Part shown: positions 1 to 10,450 of the stretch, piece by piece
Numbering within the stretch: the stretch's first letter is position 1
How the letters are laid out: each line of letters starts with the position of its first letter
NCBI RefSeq assembly: GCF_001424875.1
Contig: NZ_LMCT01000012.1
Location: 441,864-505,863, forward strand
Source of the DNA: Kitasatospora sp. Root107
Lineage (GTDB): Bacteria > Actinomycetota > Actinomycetes > Streptomycetales > Streptomycetaceae
Direction of reading: 5' to 3'
DNA length: 64,000 bases
Translations under genes and position numbers: made by a program
The notes under the pieces: model-generated
Told to the model about the DNA's origin: nothing
The model's input: only the letters and a program-made list of their open reading frames with translations
Database searches by the model: none

Positions 1-2
1 AG

Positions 3-575
<573 letters not shown>

Positions 576-730
576 CCCCAACTCGCCTCCGGCGCAGCAT
601 AGTTGATCGTTCCGCGCCGGGGGCGGCGGCACTGCGGCCCGGCGGCCGCCGACGAGTCGTCATTTCACCCGCAGATACGCCAATCGGGAGAAGTGCGTCG
701 CCAATCGCCATAAATCGGACGTACGCCACG

Positions 731-736
731 TACTGT
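731..736 (+). promoter_or_regulatory. -10 element TACTGT for a leaderless start at 743
   Basis: TACTGT fits TANNNT and ends 6 nt before the ATG at 743. No ribosome-binding site precedes that ATG. This spacing would put the transcription start on or beside the start codon. Confidence 0.5.
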
Positions 737-742
737 CGTGGC

Positions 743-1435
743 ATGCCGACGCCACACGGATCGCGCGGCGGCATGGCCTTCAGCGCCGACGAAGTCCGCG
801 TGTTGCGCCGTGCCCTCGCCCAAGCGCTGTACCCGGTCCACATGCCGTACCCGACTCCTACGGGCGAGTTGTGGGCCGAGGACGTCCAGGAGGCCCTGCG
901 CCTCGCCGAAGCCGTGGACGAGGCCGTCCAGGAGGGCGGGCGGCTGCGCTCGTTCCTGCTCGCCGACCTCTCCCGCTACCGCGCCGCACTGCCCGGCAGC
1001 GTCTCCGGTTATCTGGAACGCCTGGAGGAGGCCATCACCGACGGCTACCTCCCGAACGCCGAGGACCTCACCGCCCTCCGCGCCCTGACCCGGCTGCCCT
1101 GCGGGAGCGGCGAACGCTCCCGCAGGTCCCGGCTGGCGGGCCGCTGTCACGCCATCGCCGAGGCCGACGTCCGCGAACGCCTCGCCCTCAGCACCGGCCA
1201 ACGGCACCTGACGGCCGTACCAAGCCCCGCCGCTCCCCCCAGCGGCGGCCCCTTCGATCCAGCTGGAGGACGGTTCCCGATGACAGACCCCGCCGTGGCC
1301 CCGAAGCACCCCGCCGACGCCCGCCCGACGCCCCGCCGGATGCCCACCCCCGCCGAACTCTTCGGCCGCCGTACGCACGCCGAGCCCGGCAGCCCGGCCC
1401 CGTCCCAGGAGGACCTGGAACTCGCCACCGGCTGA
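743..1435 (+). CDS. Conserved streptomycete hypothetical protein downstream of coaX
   Basis: A 230-residue protein that I recognise only as a conserved companion of coaX in streptomycetes, with no known function. The N-terminal half (about residues 11-115) is a mostly helical, acidic segment beginning FSADEVRVLRRAL. The C-terminal half is low-complexity, rich in Pro, Arg and Ala, and contains RRMPTPAELFGRR. There is no signal peptide or membrane segment, so it is probably cytoplasmic. ATG 743 is chosen because a -10 element lies 6 nt upstream, suggesting leaderless translation. ATG 773 is an alternative start. A hairpin follows the stop codon. Confidence 0.75.
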   Translation: MPTPHGSRGGMAFSADEVRVLRRALAQALYPVHMPYPTPTGELWAEDVQEALRLAEAVDEAVQEGGRLRSFLLADLSRYRAALPGSVSGYLERLEEAITDGYLPNAEDLTALRALTRLPCGSGERSRRSRLAGRCHAIAEADVRERLALSTGQRHLTAVPSPAAPPSGGPFDPAGGRFPMTDPAVAPKHPADARPTPRRMPTPAELFGRRTHAEPGSPAPSQEDLELATG

Positions 1436-1444
1436 CGGACGCTC

Positions 1445-1469
1445 AGGGGAGGCCGCCACGGCCTCCCCT
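1445..1469 (+). terminator. GC-rich hairpin after the coaX-linked gene
   Basis: Perfect 10-bp stem: AGGGGAGGCC at 1445-1454 and its complement at 1460-1469, with a 5-nt loop. There is no U-tract, as is common for actinobacterial terminators. Confidence 0.6.
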
Positions 1470-1623
1470 CAGGCGTGCCGCCCCGTAACGATCTGACAAA
1501 GCGCCCGTCCAGGATGCCCCGCCTTGATGCTCCTTGGTCGAATCGTCCGTCAAATCATGTCGCTGTCCGGACATTTGGAGAACCTAGGGTGCGGGGTGAA
1601 CATCCTGTGACCAAAGGACAGCA

Positions 1624-3351
1624 GTGGTACTCATACGCCTGGCGCGCCCGTTCGGCATCGCCGCCGCGCTCACCCTCGCCGTGACCGGCACCGCCCTCCC
1701 CGCCTCGGCGGCCTCGGACCTCAGCCTGATGCTGGAGGGTCCGGCGGCGATTTCGATCGACCCGACGGCCAAGCCGGAGCCGCACTCGGCCGGGAACCTC
1801 CCCCTCTACATCGGGCGCGTGGGCAAGGAAGCGGCGAAGGACGTCGTGGTCAGCTACGACACCCGCGACCTGACCGGCGTCGCCGAGCTCACCCTGAGCG
1901 GCCAGTGCACCGTCTCCGGCACCGTGCACACCTGCAAGCAGTGGTTCCCGCTGGAGTACGACCGCATCAACCTCACGGAGAATGCGACGCTGACCGGGGC
2001 CAAGGACGCCAAGATCGGCGCCAAGGGCGTCCTCCACATCAAGGCGACCAGCTCCAACGCCAAGGAGGCGGTCCAGGACGTCGAGGTCTTCACCGGCGGC
2101 CCGAAGCTGGAGCTCAAGGAGATCCCCGCCCAGAACAAGGTCAAGATCGGCAGCACGCTCGACGCCCCGATCGAGATCACCAACAAGGGCTCGCTGCCGG
2201 CCAACCGGGTCATCCTCGCCATGTACGCCACCGACGGGCTGGAGTTCAAGCAGCGCTTCGGCAACTGCGAGTACGGCGCCGAATCGGGCGGCGGCAGCTG
2301 GACCTCCTCCGCCGGAATGATCTGCACCGTCGACACCCAGGTCGCACCGGGTGAGACCGTCAAGCTCAGTCCGATGCAGTTCGGTGTCACCCCGACGGCG
2401 CTCTACACCTTCGCGAACTTCCACATCCTCGCCAACGTGGAGACCGGCACGCACTGGATGCGGGAGTCCTACAACCTCAAGCCCGGCTCCGGCCCCCGGC
2501 TCACCTTCGTCGGCAAGCCCGAGGCGCCGGTCGCCACGGTGGGTGGCCCGAACATCGACGAGGACAACGGCAGCGCCCACAACTACGCCGAGCTGGAGGT
2601 CCATGCGGACAGCAGCGCGGACTTCTCGGCCATCGCCCAGTGGACCCCGGCGGCCGGCGGCCGGACCGGCAAGCTCACCGTCGGGATGCTGAACAGCGGA
2701 CCGGGCAGTGTCTACGACCGCAGCGGCGGCGAGTCCGCGCCGAGCGTCCAGGTCGTCCTGCCCAAGGGCGTCACGGCCACCACCGTGCCCGAGAAGTGCA
2801 GCGCGGGCGGCCACGCCAACGGCGAGCAGGTCAAGGACCAGGGTTACTACACCTGCTCCACCGACATCTGGATCCCCAACGGCGCCCGGTACACCTTCGA
2901 GTTCGCCCTCGCGCTCACCGCCGAGGCCGTGAACTCCACCGTCCCGTTCTCCCTGCAGAACAGCCAGAGCTCCTACGAGCCGGGCCACCCCTCCGCGGTG
3001 ATGTCCTGGGACAAGAACCCGGCCAACGACCTCGGCTCGATCAAGCTGGGTGAGCAGGCGAGCGGCAACCTGCCGACCACCACGCCCACCAAGCCCGCCA
3101 CCACGGCTCCGACCAAGGCGCCCACCAAGGCCCCGCCGGCCGTTCAGCCGACCGGCACCCGGTCCGCGTCCGCCGTCCCGGCCGGGCAGAAGTCCTCCGC
3201 CGCGCCGAGCACCTCCACCGGACCGCTCGCCTCCACCGGCGGCGGCTCGAACGCCGGCCCGATCGCCGGTGCCGGCATCGCCGCGATCGTCCTCGGTGCC
3301 GCTCTGGTCGTGGTGGCCCTGCGCCGCCGCCGGGCAGGCGCACACCAGTAG
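1624..3351 (+). CDS. Secreted, sortase-anchored surface protein with LASTG motif
   Basis: A 575-residue cell-surface protein. It has an N-terminal signal peptide (hydrophobic to about residue 29, ending ASA), extracellular beta-rich repeats that read like the DUF11/CARDB type (for example around residues 160-290), and a Thr/Pro/Lys-rich spacer at about 485-530. The C-terminus is a complete sorting signal: LASTG at 535-539, a hydrophobic helix, then RRRR. LAXTG is the motif used by class E sortases of Streptomyces, so covalent linkage to peptidoglycan is expected. The GTG start at 1624 has AAAGGA at 1613-1618, and TAGGGT at 1585-1590 could be the -10. No sortase gene is nearby. The ligand or role is unknown. 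Confidence 0.8.
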   Translation: MVLIRLARPFGIAAALTLAVTGTALPASAASDLSLMLEGPAAISIDPTAKPEPHSAGNLPLYIGRVGKEAAKDVVVSYDTRDLTGVAELTLSGQCTVSGTVHTCKQWFPLEYDRINLTENATLTGAKDAKIGAKGVLHIKATSSNAKEAVQDVEVFTGGPKLELKEIPAQNKVKIGSTLDAPIEITNKGSLPANRVILAMYATDGLEFKQRFGNCEYGAESGGGSWTSSAGMICTVDTQVAPGETVKLSPMQFGVTPTALYTFANFHILANVETGTHWMRESYNLKPGSGPRLTFVGKPEAPVATVGGPNIDEDNGSAHNYAELEVHADSSADFSAIAQWTPAAGGRTGKLTVGMLNSGPGSVYDRSGGESAPSVQVVLPKGVTATTVPEKCSAGGHANGEQVKDQGYYTCSTDIWIPNGARYTFEFALALTAEAVNSTVPFSLQNSQSSYEPGHPSAVMSWDKNPANDLGSIKLGEQASGNLPTTTPTKPATTAPTKAPTKAPPAVQPTGTRSASAVPAGQKSSAAPSTSTGPLASTGGGSNAGPIAGAGIAAIVLGAALVVVALRRRRAGAHQ

Positions 3352-3385
3352 GCAACCGCTCCACCCGCCGGCCCCGGAGAGGTTC

Positions 3386-3391
3386 TACCCT
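3386..3391 (+). promoter_or_regulatory. -10 element TACCCT for leaderless lysS
   Basis: TACCCT ends 6 nt before the GTG start at 3398. The intervening bases (GGTGGG) lack a usable ribosome-binding site at proper spacing. Confidence 0.55.
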
Positions 3392-3397
3392 GGTGGG

Positions 3398-4957
3398 GTG
3401 AGCGATCAGAACAGCATCCCCGCGACCGACGACCTTCCCGAGCAGATGCGCGTCCGGCGCGAGAAGCTGGACCGGCTCCGGGCGGCCGGCGTCGACCCGT
3501 ACCCGGTCGGCTTCCCGCGCACCACCACCATCGCCGACCTGCGCGCCAAGCACCCCGACCTGGAGCCGGACGTCACGACCGGCGAGCGGGCCGGCGTGAC
3601 CGGCCGCGTGGTGCTGGCCAGGACCGGCGGCAAGCTCTGCTTCGCCACCCTGCGGGACGGCTCGGGCGACCTCCAGGTGATGTTCTCCCTGGACAAGCTG
3701 GGCCCGGAGCGGCTGGCGGCCTGGAAGGCCGACATCGACCTCGGCGACCAGGTGGGTGTCGAGGGCGAGGTGATCACCTCCAAGCGCGGTGAGCTGTCGG
3801 TCCTGGTGGACCGCTGGGAGCTGACCGCCAAGTGCCTGCGGCCGCTGCCGGACAAGCACAAGGGCCTGACCGACCCGGAGGCCCGGGTCCGCCAGCGCTA
3901 CGTGGACCTGATCGTGAACCCGGAGGCCCGGGAGATCCTCTACCTGCGCAGCAAGGTGGTCCGCTCGATCCGCCGCACCTACGAGGAGCGCGGCTACATC
4001 GAGGTGGAGACCCCGATGCTGCAGCCGGTGCACGGCGGCGCCAACGCCCGGCCGTTCACCACCCACATCAACGCGTACGACATCGACCTCTTCCTACGGA
4101 TCGCCCCGGAGCTGTACCTCAAGCGCCTGGTGGTCGGCGGCGCCGAGAAGGTCTTCGAGATCAACCGCAACTTCCGCAACGAGGGCGCGGACTCGACCCA
4201 CAACCCCGAGTTCACCTCGCTGGAGTCGTACGAGGCGTACGGCGACTACGACACCCAGGCCGAGCTGATCCGGGCCACCATCGTGAACGCGGCCCGGGAC
4301 GCGCTCGGCACCACCGTGGTGCGCGGCATCGGCCCGGACGGCGCGGAGCACGAGATCGACCTGGCCGAGCCGTGGGCCGAGGTCAGCGTCTACCCCGGCA
4401 TCTCCGGGCACCTGGGCACCGAGGTGACCCCGGAGACCGGCGTCGCCGAGCTGCGCGAGCTGGCCGACAAGGCCGGCATCCCGTACGAGAAGGAGTGGGG
4501 CCACGGCCAGATCGTGCTGGAGATGGTCGAGCGGCTGCTCGAGCACCACGCGATCAAGCCCACCTTCATCAAGGACTACCCGACCGAGGTCTCGCCGCTG
4601 ACCCGTCAGCACCGCTCGATCCCGGGTGTGGCCGAGAAGTGGGACCTGGTCATCTTCGGCACCGAGATCGGCACCGCCTACTCCGAGCTGGTCGACCCGG
4701 TCGAGCAGCGGGCCCGCCTCACCGCCCAGTCGCTGCTGGCGGCCGGCGGCGACGTCGAGGCGATGCAGGTGGACGAGGACTTCCTGCGCGCGCTCGAGTA
4801 CGCGATGCCGCCGACCGGTGGTCTCGGCCTCGGGGTGGACCGCCTGATCATGCTGCTGACCGGCAAGAACATCCGCGAGACGGTGCTCTTCCCGATCGTG
4901 AAGCCGACCGTCAAGGCCGCCAAGGCCGAGGCGGATTCCGACTCTGAAGAGGAGTGA
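3398..4957 (+). CDS. lysS: Lysyl-tRNA synthetase, class II
   Basis: Charges tRNA-Lys with lysine in the cytoplasm. The 519-residue product has the N-terminal OB-fold anticodon-binding domain (roughly residues 60-180) and a class II catalytic core. Motif 2 is FRNEGADSTHNPEFTSLE and motif 3 contains GGLGLGVDRLIMLLTG, ending with NIRETVLFP. Length is normal. The start at GTG 3398 is chosen because it follows a -10 element by 6 nt and gives the expected N-terminus (VSDQNSIPATDD). The open frame extends further upstream, but that part overlaps the preceding gene. It sits 4 nt before a small membrane-protein gene and is probably co-transcribed with it. Confidence 0.97.
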   Translation: MSDQNSIPATDDLPEQMRVRREKLDRLRAAGVDPYPVGFPRTTTIADLRAKHPDLEPDVTTGERAGVTGRVVLARTGGKLCFATLRDGSGDLQVMFSLDKLGPERLAAWKADIDLGDQVGVEGEVITSKRGELSVLVDRWELTAKCLRPLPDKHKGLTDPEARVRQRYVDLIVNPEAREILYLRSKVVRSIRRTYEERGYIEVETPMLQPVHGGANARPFTTHINAYDIDLFLRIAPELYLKRLVVGGAEKVFEINRNFRNEGADSTHNPEFTSLESYEAYGDYDTQAELIRATIVNAARDALGTTVVRGIGPDGAEHEIDLAEPWAEVSVYPGISGHLGTEVTPETGVAELRELADKAGIPYEKEWGHGQIVLEMVERLLEHHAIKPTFIKDYPTEVSPLTRQHRSIPGVAEKWDLVIFGTEIGTAYSELVDPVEQRARLTAQSLLAAGGDVEAMQVDEDFLRALEYAMPPTGGLGLGVDRLIMLLTGKNIRETVLFPIVKPTVKAAKAEADSDSEEE

Positions 4958-4961
4958 CCTG

Positions 4962-5111
4962 GTGGACTACATCAGTGCGATCGTGCCCCCGCTGGTGATG
5001 GCGATCGGGTTCGGCTTCCTGGTGCGGGCGATCATCCGCTCGCAGGGCGGCGCCCAGCGAGCCAAGGAGGACGCCGCCGCCGATCTGCTGGCGACCCGGA
5101 ACGCCGAATAA
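4962..5111 (+). CDS. Small single-span membrane protein after lysS
   Basis: A 49-residue protein starting VDYISAIVPPLVMAIGFGFL. It has one strongly hydrophobic segment (about residues 3-25) followed by a short charged cytoplasmic tail (RSQGGAQRAKEDAAADLLATRNAE). It begins 4 nt after the lysS stop, and the end of lysS (GAAGAGGAG) serves as its ribosome-binding site. A stable hairpin follows at 5126-5156, closing the unit. I know of no assigned function. The coupling to lysS and GC-rich third positions support it being a real gene. Confidence 0.75.
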   Translation: MDYISAIVPPLVMAIGFGFLVRAIIRSQGGAQRAKEDAAADLLATRNAE

Positions 5112-5125
5112 CGCAACATCGCTGA

Positions 5126-5156
5126 CGCGCCGTCACTCCTTGGGGGTGACGGCGCG
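5126..5156 (+). terminator. Terminator after lysS operon
   Basis: Perfect 11-bp stem (CGCGCCGTCAC at 5126-5136 paired with its complement at 5146-5156) and a 9-nt loop, 14 nt after the preceding stop codon. Confidence 0.75.
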
Positions 5157-5213
5157 CCGGTTTGCGCCGAATCAGCAAATTTTGTCCGGATCACTCCCTA
5201 TCCTGGCCGGACT

Positions 5214-5618
5214 ATGGTGCGGCAACTCGGAGAACTCGAGAACGACATCATGACCAGGGTCTGGCAGTGGAACCGCCCGGTCACGGTTCGCGAGGTTCTA
5301 CAGGATCTGCGGTCGGAACGCGAAATCGCGTACACCACCGTCATGACGGTGCTCGACAAGCTCTTCAGAAAGGGCTGGCTCCGGCGCGAGCAGGTCGGTC
5401 GCGCCTATGTATATGAGCCGGTCTCGTCCCGCGAGGCATACACCGCGGCACTCATGAACGACGCCTGGGCCACCAGTGACAATCCGGCCGCGGCACTGGT
5501 TCACTTCTTCGGGCTGATGTCGCCCGAGCAGCGCGAGGCACTCCGGGACGCACTCCGGGTCACCGCGCCGGCACCTGCCGATAGCGAAGTCGATACCGGG
5601 GAGACCGGAAGCGCCTGA
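5214..5618 (+). CDS. BlaI/MecI-family winged-helix regulator
   Basis: A 134-residue DNA-binding protein of the BlaI/MecI/CopY family. Residues 5-75 form the winged helix (LGELENDIMTRVW, TVREVLQDL, AYTTVMTVLDKLFRKGWLRRE). The second half, HFFGLMSPEQREALRDALR, is the dimerisation region. Classical members repress beta-lactamase genes and are inactivated by a sensor protease. No BlaR-type protease or beta-lactamase is nearby, so its targets are unknown. TATCCT at 5199-5204 is a plausible -10 element, and the leader is very short. The downstream acetyltransferase gene has its own leaderless promoter. Confidence 0.85.
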   Translation: MVRQLGELENDIMTRVWQWNRPVTVREVLQDLRSEREIAYTTVMTVLDKLFRKGWLRREQVGRAYVYEPVSSREAYTAALMNDAWATSDNPAAALVHFFGLMSPEQREALRDALRVTAPAPADSEVDTGETGSA

Positions 5619-5624
5619 GCACGA

Positions 5625-5630
5625 TAGCGT
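5625..5630 (+). promoter_or_regulatory. -10 element TAGCGT for a leaderless start at 5637
   Basis: TAGCGT ends 6 nt before the ATG at 5637. The spacer CCCGCC contains no Shine-Dalgarno sequence. Confidence 0.6.
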
Positions 5631-5636
5631 CCCGCC

Positions 5637-6164
5637 ATGGAGGTCACCATCCGCCGGGCGCGGACCAGCGACGTGCGAGCAGTGCGGCGGCTCATCGACG
5701 GCTACTCACGGGACGGCATTCTGCTCGACAAGCCGACCGTGACGCTGTTCGAGGCTGTACAGGAGTTCTGGGTCGCCGAACGCGACGACACCGGCCTGGT
5801 GGTCGCCTGCGGCGCACTGCACGTGATGTGGGAGGACCTGGCCGAGGTCCGCACCCTGGCGGTCGATCCGTCCTGCAAGGGCCTGGGGGTCGGCCATCTG
5901 CTGCTGGAGAAGCTGGTGCACACCGCCCGCTGGCTGGGTGTCCGTCGGATTTTCTGCCTGACGTTCGAGGTCTCCTTCTTCTCGAAACACGGTTTCGTCG
6001 AGATCGGCGAAACCGATGATGATACGTCAGACCCGGCGGCGATCGCTACGGATGTCTATGAGGAGCTTCTACGTTCGTACGACGAAGGAGTCGCGGAGTT
6101 CCTCGATCTGGAGCGGGTGAAGCCCAACACGCTGGGCAACTCAAGGATGCTGCTGCGGCTCTGA
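5637..6164 (+). CDS. GNAT N-acetyltransferase, ArgA-like amino-acid acetyltransferase
   Basis: A 175-residue GCN5-related acetyltransferase. The acetyl-CoA signature is LAVDPSCKGLGVGHLLLEKLV (about residues 79-100), followed by GVRRIFCLTFEVSFFSKHGF. This architecture matches the short, kinase-free N-acetylglutamate synthase described in mycobacteria (Rv2747 type), which would acetylate glutamate for arginine synthesis. That substrate is inferred from family resemblance. No arginine genes are adjacent. The start is fixed by a -10 element 6 nt upstream. Other GNAT substrates cannot be excluded. Confidence 0.8.
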   Translation: MEVTIRRARTSDVRAVRRLIDGYSRDGILLDKPTVTLFEAVQEFWVAERDDTGLVVACGALHVMWEDLAEVRTLAVDPSCKGLGVGHLLLEKLVHTARWLGVRRIFCLTFEVSFFSKHGFVEIGETDDDTSDPAAIATDVYEELLRSYDEGVAEFLDLERVKPNTLGNSRMLLRL

Positions 6165-6278
6165 AGACCGGCGGAACAGCTCGGCCGACGCCTTCGGAGG
6201 AGCCAGGGGTTTGTGTTTTCACGGAAAAGACGCTTTCCTTTCTCTAAGCAATGCGTCGTTTAGCGGAAAGGGAAGCCC
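6165..6278 (+). promoter_or_regulatory. AT-rich lsr2 leader region
   Basis: The 114 nt before lsr2 contain a strikingly AT-rich block (about 6205-6270, with TTTGTGTTTTCACGGAAAAG and runs of T and A) in a ~70% GC neighbourhood. AAAGGGAAG at 6267-6275 is the ribosome-binding site for the GTG at 6279. AT-rich DNA is what Lsr2 binds, so autoregulation is plausible. Confidence 0.5.
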
Positions 6279-6629
6279 GTGGCACAGAGGGTGCAGGTCA
6301 TTCTTGAAGACGATCTCGACGGCGGCTCGGCGGACGAGACCGTGACGTTCGCCCTGGACGGCGTGGCCTACGAGATCGACCTGAAGAGCGCGAACGCGGA
6401 CAAGCTGCGCGGGCTGCTGGCCCCGTATGTCGACAAGGGCCGCAAGCAGAGCGGCCGACTGGCCGGGGCGCGTCGGGGCACCGCCCGCGGCGCGGGCCGC
6501 CCGGCGGCGGGTGCGCCGGACACCGCGAAGATCCGCGCGTGGGCCAAGGAGAACGGCTTCGACGTCAACGACCGCGGCCGTGTCCCGAGCAACGTGCGCG
6601 AGGCGTACGAGCTGGCGAACCCCTCCTGA
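6279..6629 (+). CDS. lsr2: Lsr2 nucleoid-associated protein
   Basis: A 116-residue xenogeneic silencer that coats and bridges AT-rich DNA, the actinobacterial counterpart of H-NS. The N-terminal dimerisation domain (about residues 1-55: MAQRVQVILEDDLDGG, TFALDGVAYEIDL, LAPYV) is followed by a basic flexible linker rich in Arg, Gly and Ala (55-80). The C-terminal DNA-binding domain (82-116) contains the minor-groove RGR hook at residues 99-101 within NDRGRVPSNVREAY. Streptomycetes usually have this copy plus a shorter paralogue. It is expected to silence horizontally acquired and specialised-metabolite genes, possibly including the PKS cluster here. Confidence 0.97.
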   Translation: MAQRVQVILEDDLDGGSADETVTFALDGVAYEIDLKSANADKLRGLLAPYVDKGRKQSGRLAGARRGTARGAGRPAAGAPDTAKIRAWAKENGFDVNDRGRVPSNVREAYELANPS

Positions 6630-6642
6630 CCTGAGGTCAGGA
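6624..6642. terminator. 19-bp palindrome spanning two convergent stop codons
   Basis: TCCTGACCT-G-AGGTCAGGA is a perfect 9-bp inverted repeat. It contains the lsr2 stop (6627-6629) and the stop of the leftward gene (6637-6639). It may act as a compact bidirectional terminator, although a 1-nt centre would need looser folding. Confidence 0.4.
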
Positions 6643-7110
6643 AGCCGGTGCCAGCCCCATCAGGTCCCGGGCGCAGGCATCGGCCAGACAGTCGAGCAGT
6701 CGCAGCAGATCGGGCGAGCGCAGGTCCAGTCCGGTAACCGGTCCGGCCGGGCGCAGCCAGACCGCCGGTCGGCCCTCGGGGCGTGGCGCGGGGCGTGGAG
6801 GAGCCTCCTCCGCGCCCCGCGGCCGTGGCACCCGGGGCGGCTCGGCCGCCCGGGCGGTGAGGCCGAGCCTCAGCTCGGCTCCCCAGCCCAGCCAGTGCAG
6901 CAGCTCCGGCACCGCCTCCGCGGTGTCCGGTGCGAGCAGGAAGGCGACCCGGTCACCCCGGGCCACCACCGGCCCCGACGGCCGCCCGAGGCGGTCCAGC
7001 CGGGCGAGCGACGCCAGCCCGACCGGGCGGCGCACCTCGACCCGGTCGGAGTCCAGCAGTGCGGTGAGCGGGATGGGGCAGAGCCCGGTCAGGACCGACG
7101 GAACCGTCAT
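6637..7110 (-). CDS. Conserved hypothetical between lsr2 and clpC, prim-pol-like fragment
   Basis: A 157-residue protein with no assigned function, conserved at this locus in streptomycetes. The stretch RRPVGLASLARLDRLGRPSGPVV and the following VARGDRVAFLLAP resemble the N-terminal part of bifunctional primase/polymerase-type proteins of actinomycetes, but the catalytic acidic residues of that fold are not visible. I therefore treat the similarity as partial. The middle is Pro/Arg/Glu-rich. The stop is 7 nt from the lsr2 stop on the opposite strand. Start is ATG at 7110. Confidence 0.65.
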   Translation of the reverse strand: MTVPSVLTGLCPIPLTALLDSDRVEVRRPVGLASLARLDRLGRPSGPVVARGDRVAFLLAPDTAEAVPELLHWLGWGAELRLGLTARAAEPPRVPRPRGAEEAPPRPAPRPEGRPAVWLRPAGPVTGLDLRSPDLLRLLDCLADACARDLMGLAPAS

Positions 7111-7561
7111 GGGCTGTGCAACGCTGGAGGGGCGGAGCGGTCACGCGGCCACCACCTGAACGGCCGCGAGCCCGATCTGATCCACCGTCAGCCACGGTGG
7201 ACTTCTCGCCAGGCGAACACCGCCACCGGGGAAACTGCGCGAAACTCGCCGGAATACCGGGTATGAATGCAGGTGGGTGGGGCCAAGAGCCCCGGCCGAG
7301 CAGATCGCGAGACCAGCTGTCCGAGTCCTCGGTGGGCGTTGTTCGCCGATGGCGTAGCGGTATCGGGTGCATCAGGCCCTGCTGTGGGAACACCGTCTCC
7401 CAGCATCAGGTTGGGAATGGTGTCGGCTGGTCGCGCAGCATGAAAGGCTCCACGAGGGTGGAGTTGATCCGTGAGCCGCGCCGCTGAGCGGGACTAGCAT
7501 GCGGAAGGACAGGGCGGGGACAGTCCCCGAACTGCCCGACCGCTCTGAGGAGCGATAAACG
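7111..7561 (+). promoter_or_regulatory. clpC upstream region
   Basis: A 451-nt divergent intergenic region. It holds the candidate ClgR operator at 7341-7354, a 6-bp inverted repeat CTCCAC/GTGGAG at 7448-7463, and GAGGAG at 7546-7551, which is the clpC ribosome-binding site. I see no convincing gene here. Confidence 0.5.
7341..7354 (+). promoter_or_regulatory. Candidate ClgR operator
   Basis: GTTCGC-CGATG-GCG matches the published streptomycete ClgR box (GTTCGC, 5 nt, GCG) without mismatch. ClgR activates ATP-dependent protease genes such as clpP1, clpC and lon. Confidence 0.7.
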
Positions 7562-10078
<2,517 letters not shown>

Positions 10079-10106
10079 CAGCAACCGGGTAACGGCACCG
10101 GCTCCG

Positions 10107-10151
10107 AAAGGGCCCCTGCACTGGCCATAGCGCCAGGGCAGGGGCCCTTTT
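10107..10151 (+). terminator. clpC terminator
   Basis: Perfect 13-bp stem (AAAGGGCCCCTGC at 10107-10119 paired with 10138-10150), an 18-nt loop and a short T-run (TTTT). Confidence 0.85.
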
Positions 10152-10450
10152 GCCATGCCCGCCCCGTTCATCCTCAGGTCACAATTCCTGTGATGAACCG
10201 CACGGTACTCCCCGCCGTTCGACGGATAGCCAGAGCGGTTCGGATGCGATGGATGCGCCCAGCGGGCGGTTCCGCCCCGGCATTTGACAGATGATCAGGT
10301 GATAGAAGCGGCGGAGCATAGCGCCGTGGCCATGTCATGGTCAAGGTCTTTCTTTTTTGCTCACGCTTGGATCAAATGTCGTCCACCTGTCTTTCATTGG
10401 TTCACCGGCGGGGCCATGAGCTCGGCCGGTATGGGGAGGACGTCACCACG
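10152..10450 (+). promoter_or_regulatory. Upstream region of the M6 protease gene
   Basis: About 300 nt without a convincing gene. It contains TTGACA at 10284-10289, a T-rich tract (10350-10360, CTTTCTTTTTTGC) and GGAGG at 10435-10439. No well-spaced -10 follows the TTGACA. I see no repeat or RNA element. Confidence 0.35.

Noticed and set aside
1555-3345. Long open frame on the minus strand over the surface-protein gene
   Set aside because: It is antisense to a gene with signal peptide and sorting signal. Its product is Gly/Arg/Asp/Val repeats with no domain, an artefact of high GC.
10284-10306. TTGACA plus TAGAAG as the M6 protease promoter
   Set aside because: The spacing is about 13 nt, too short for a sigma-70-type promoter.
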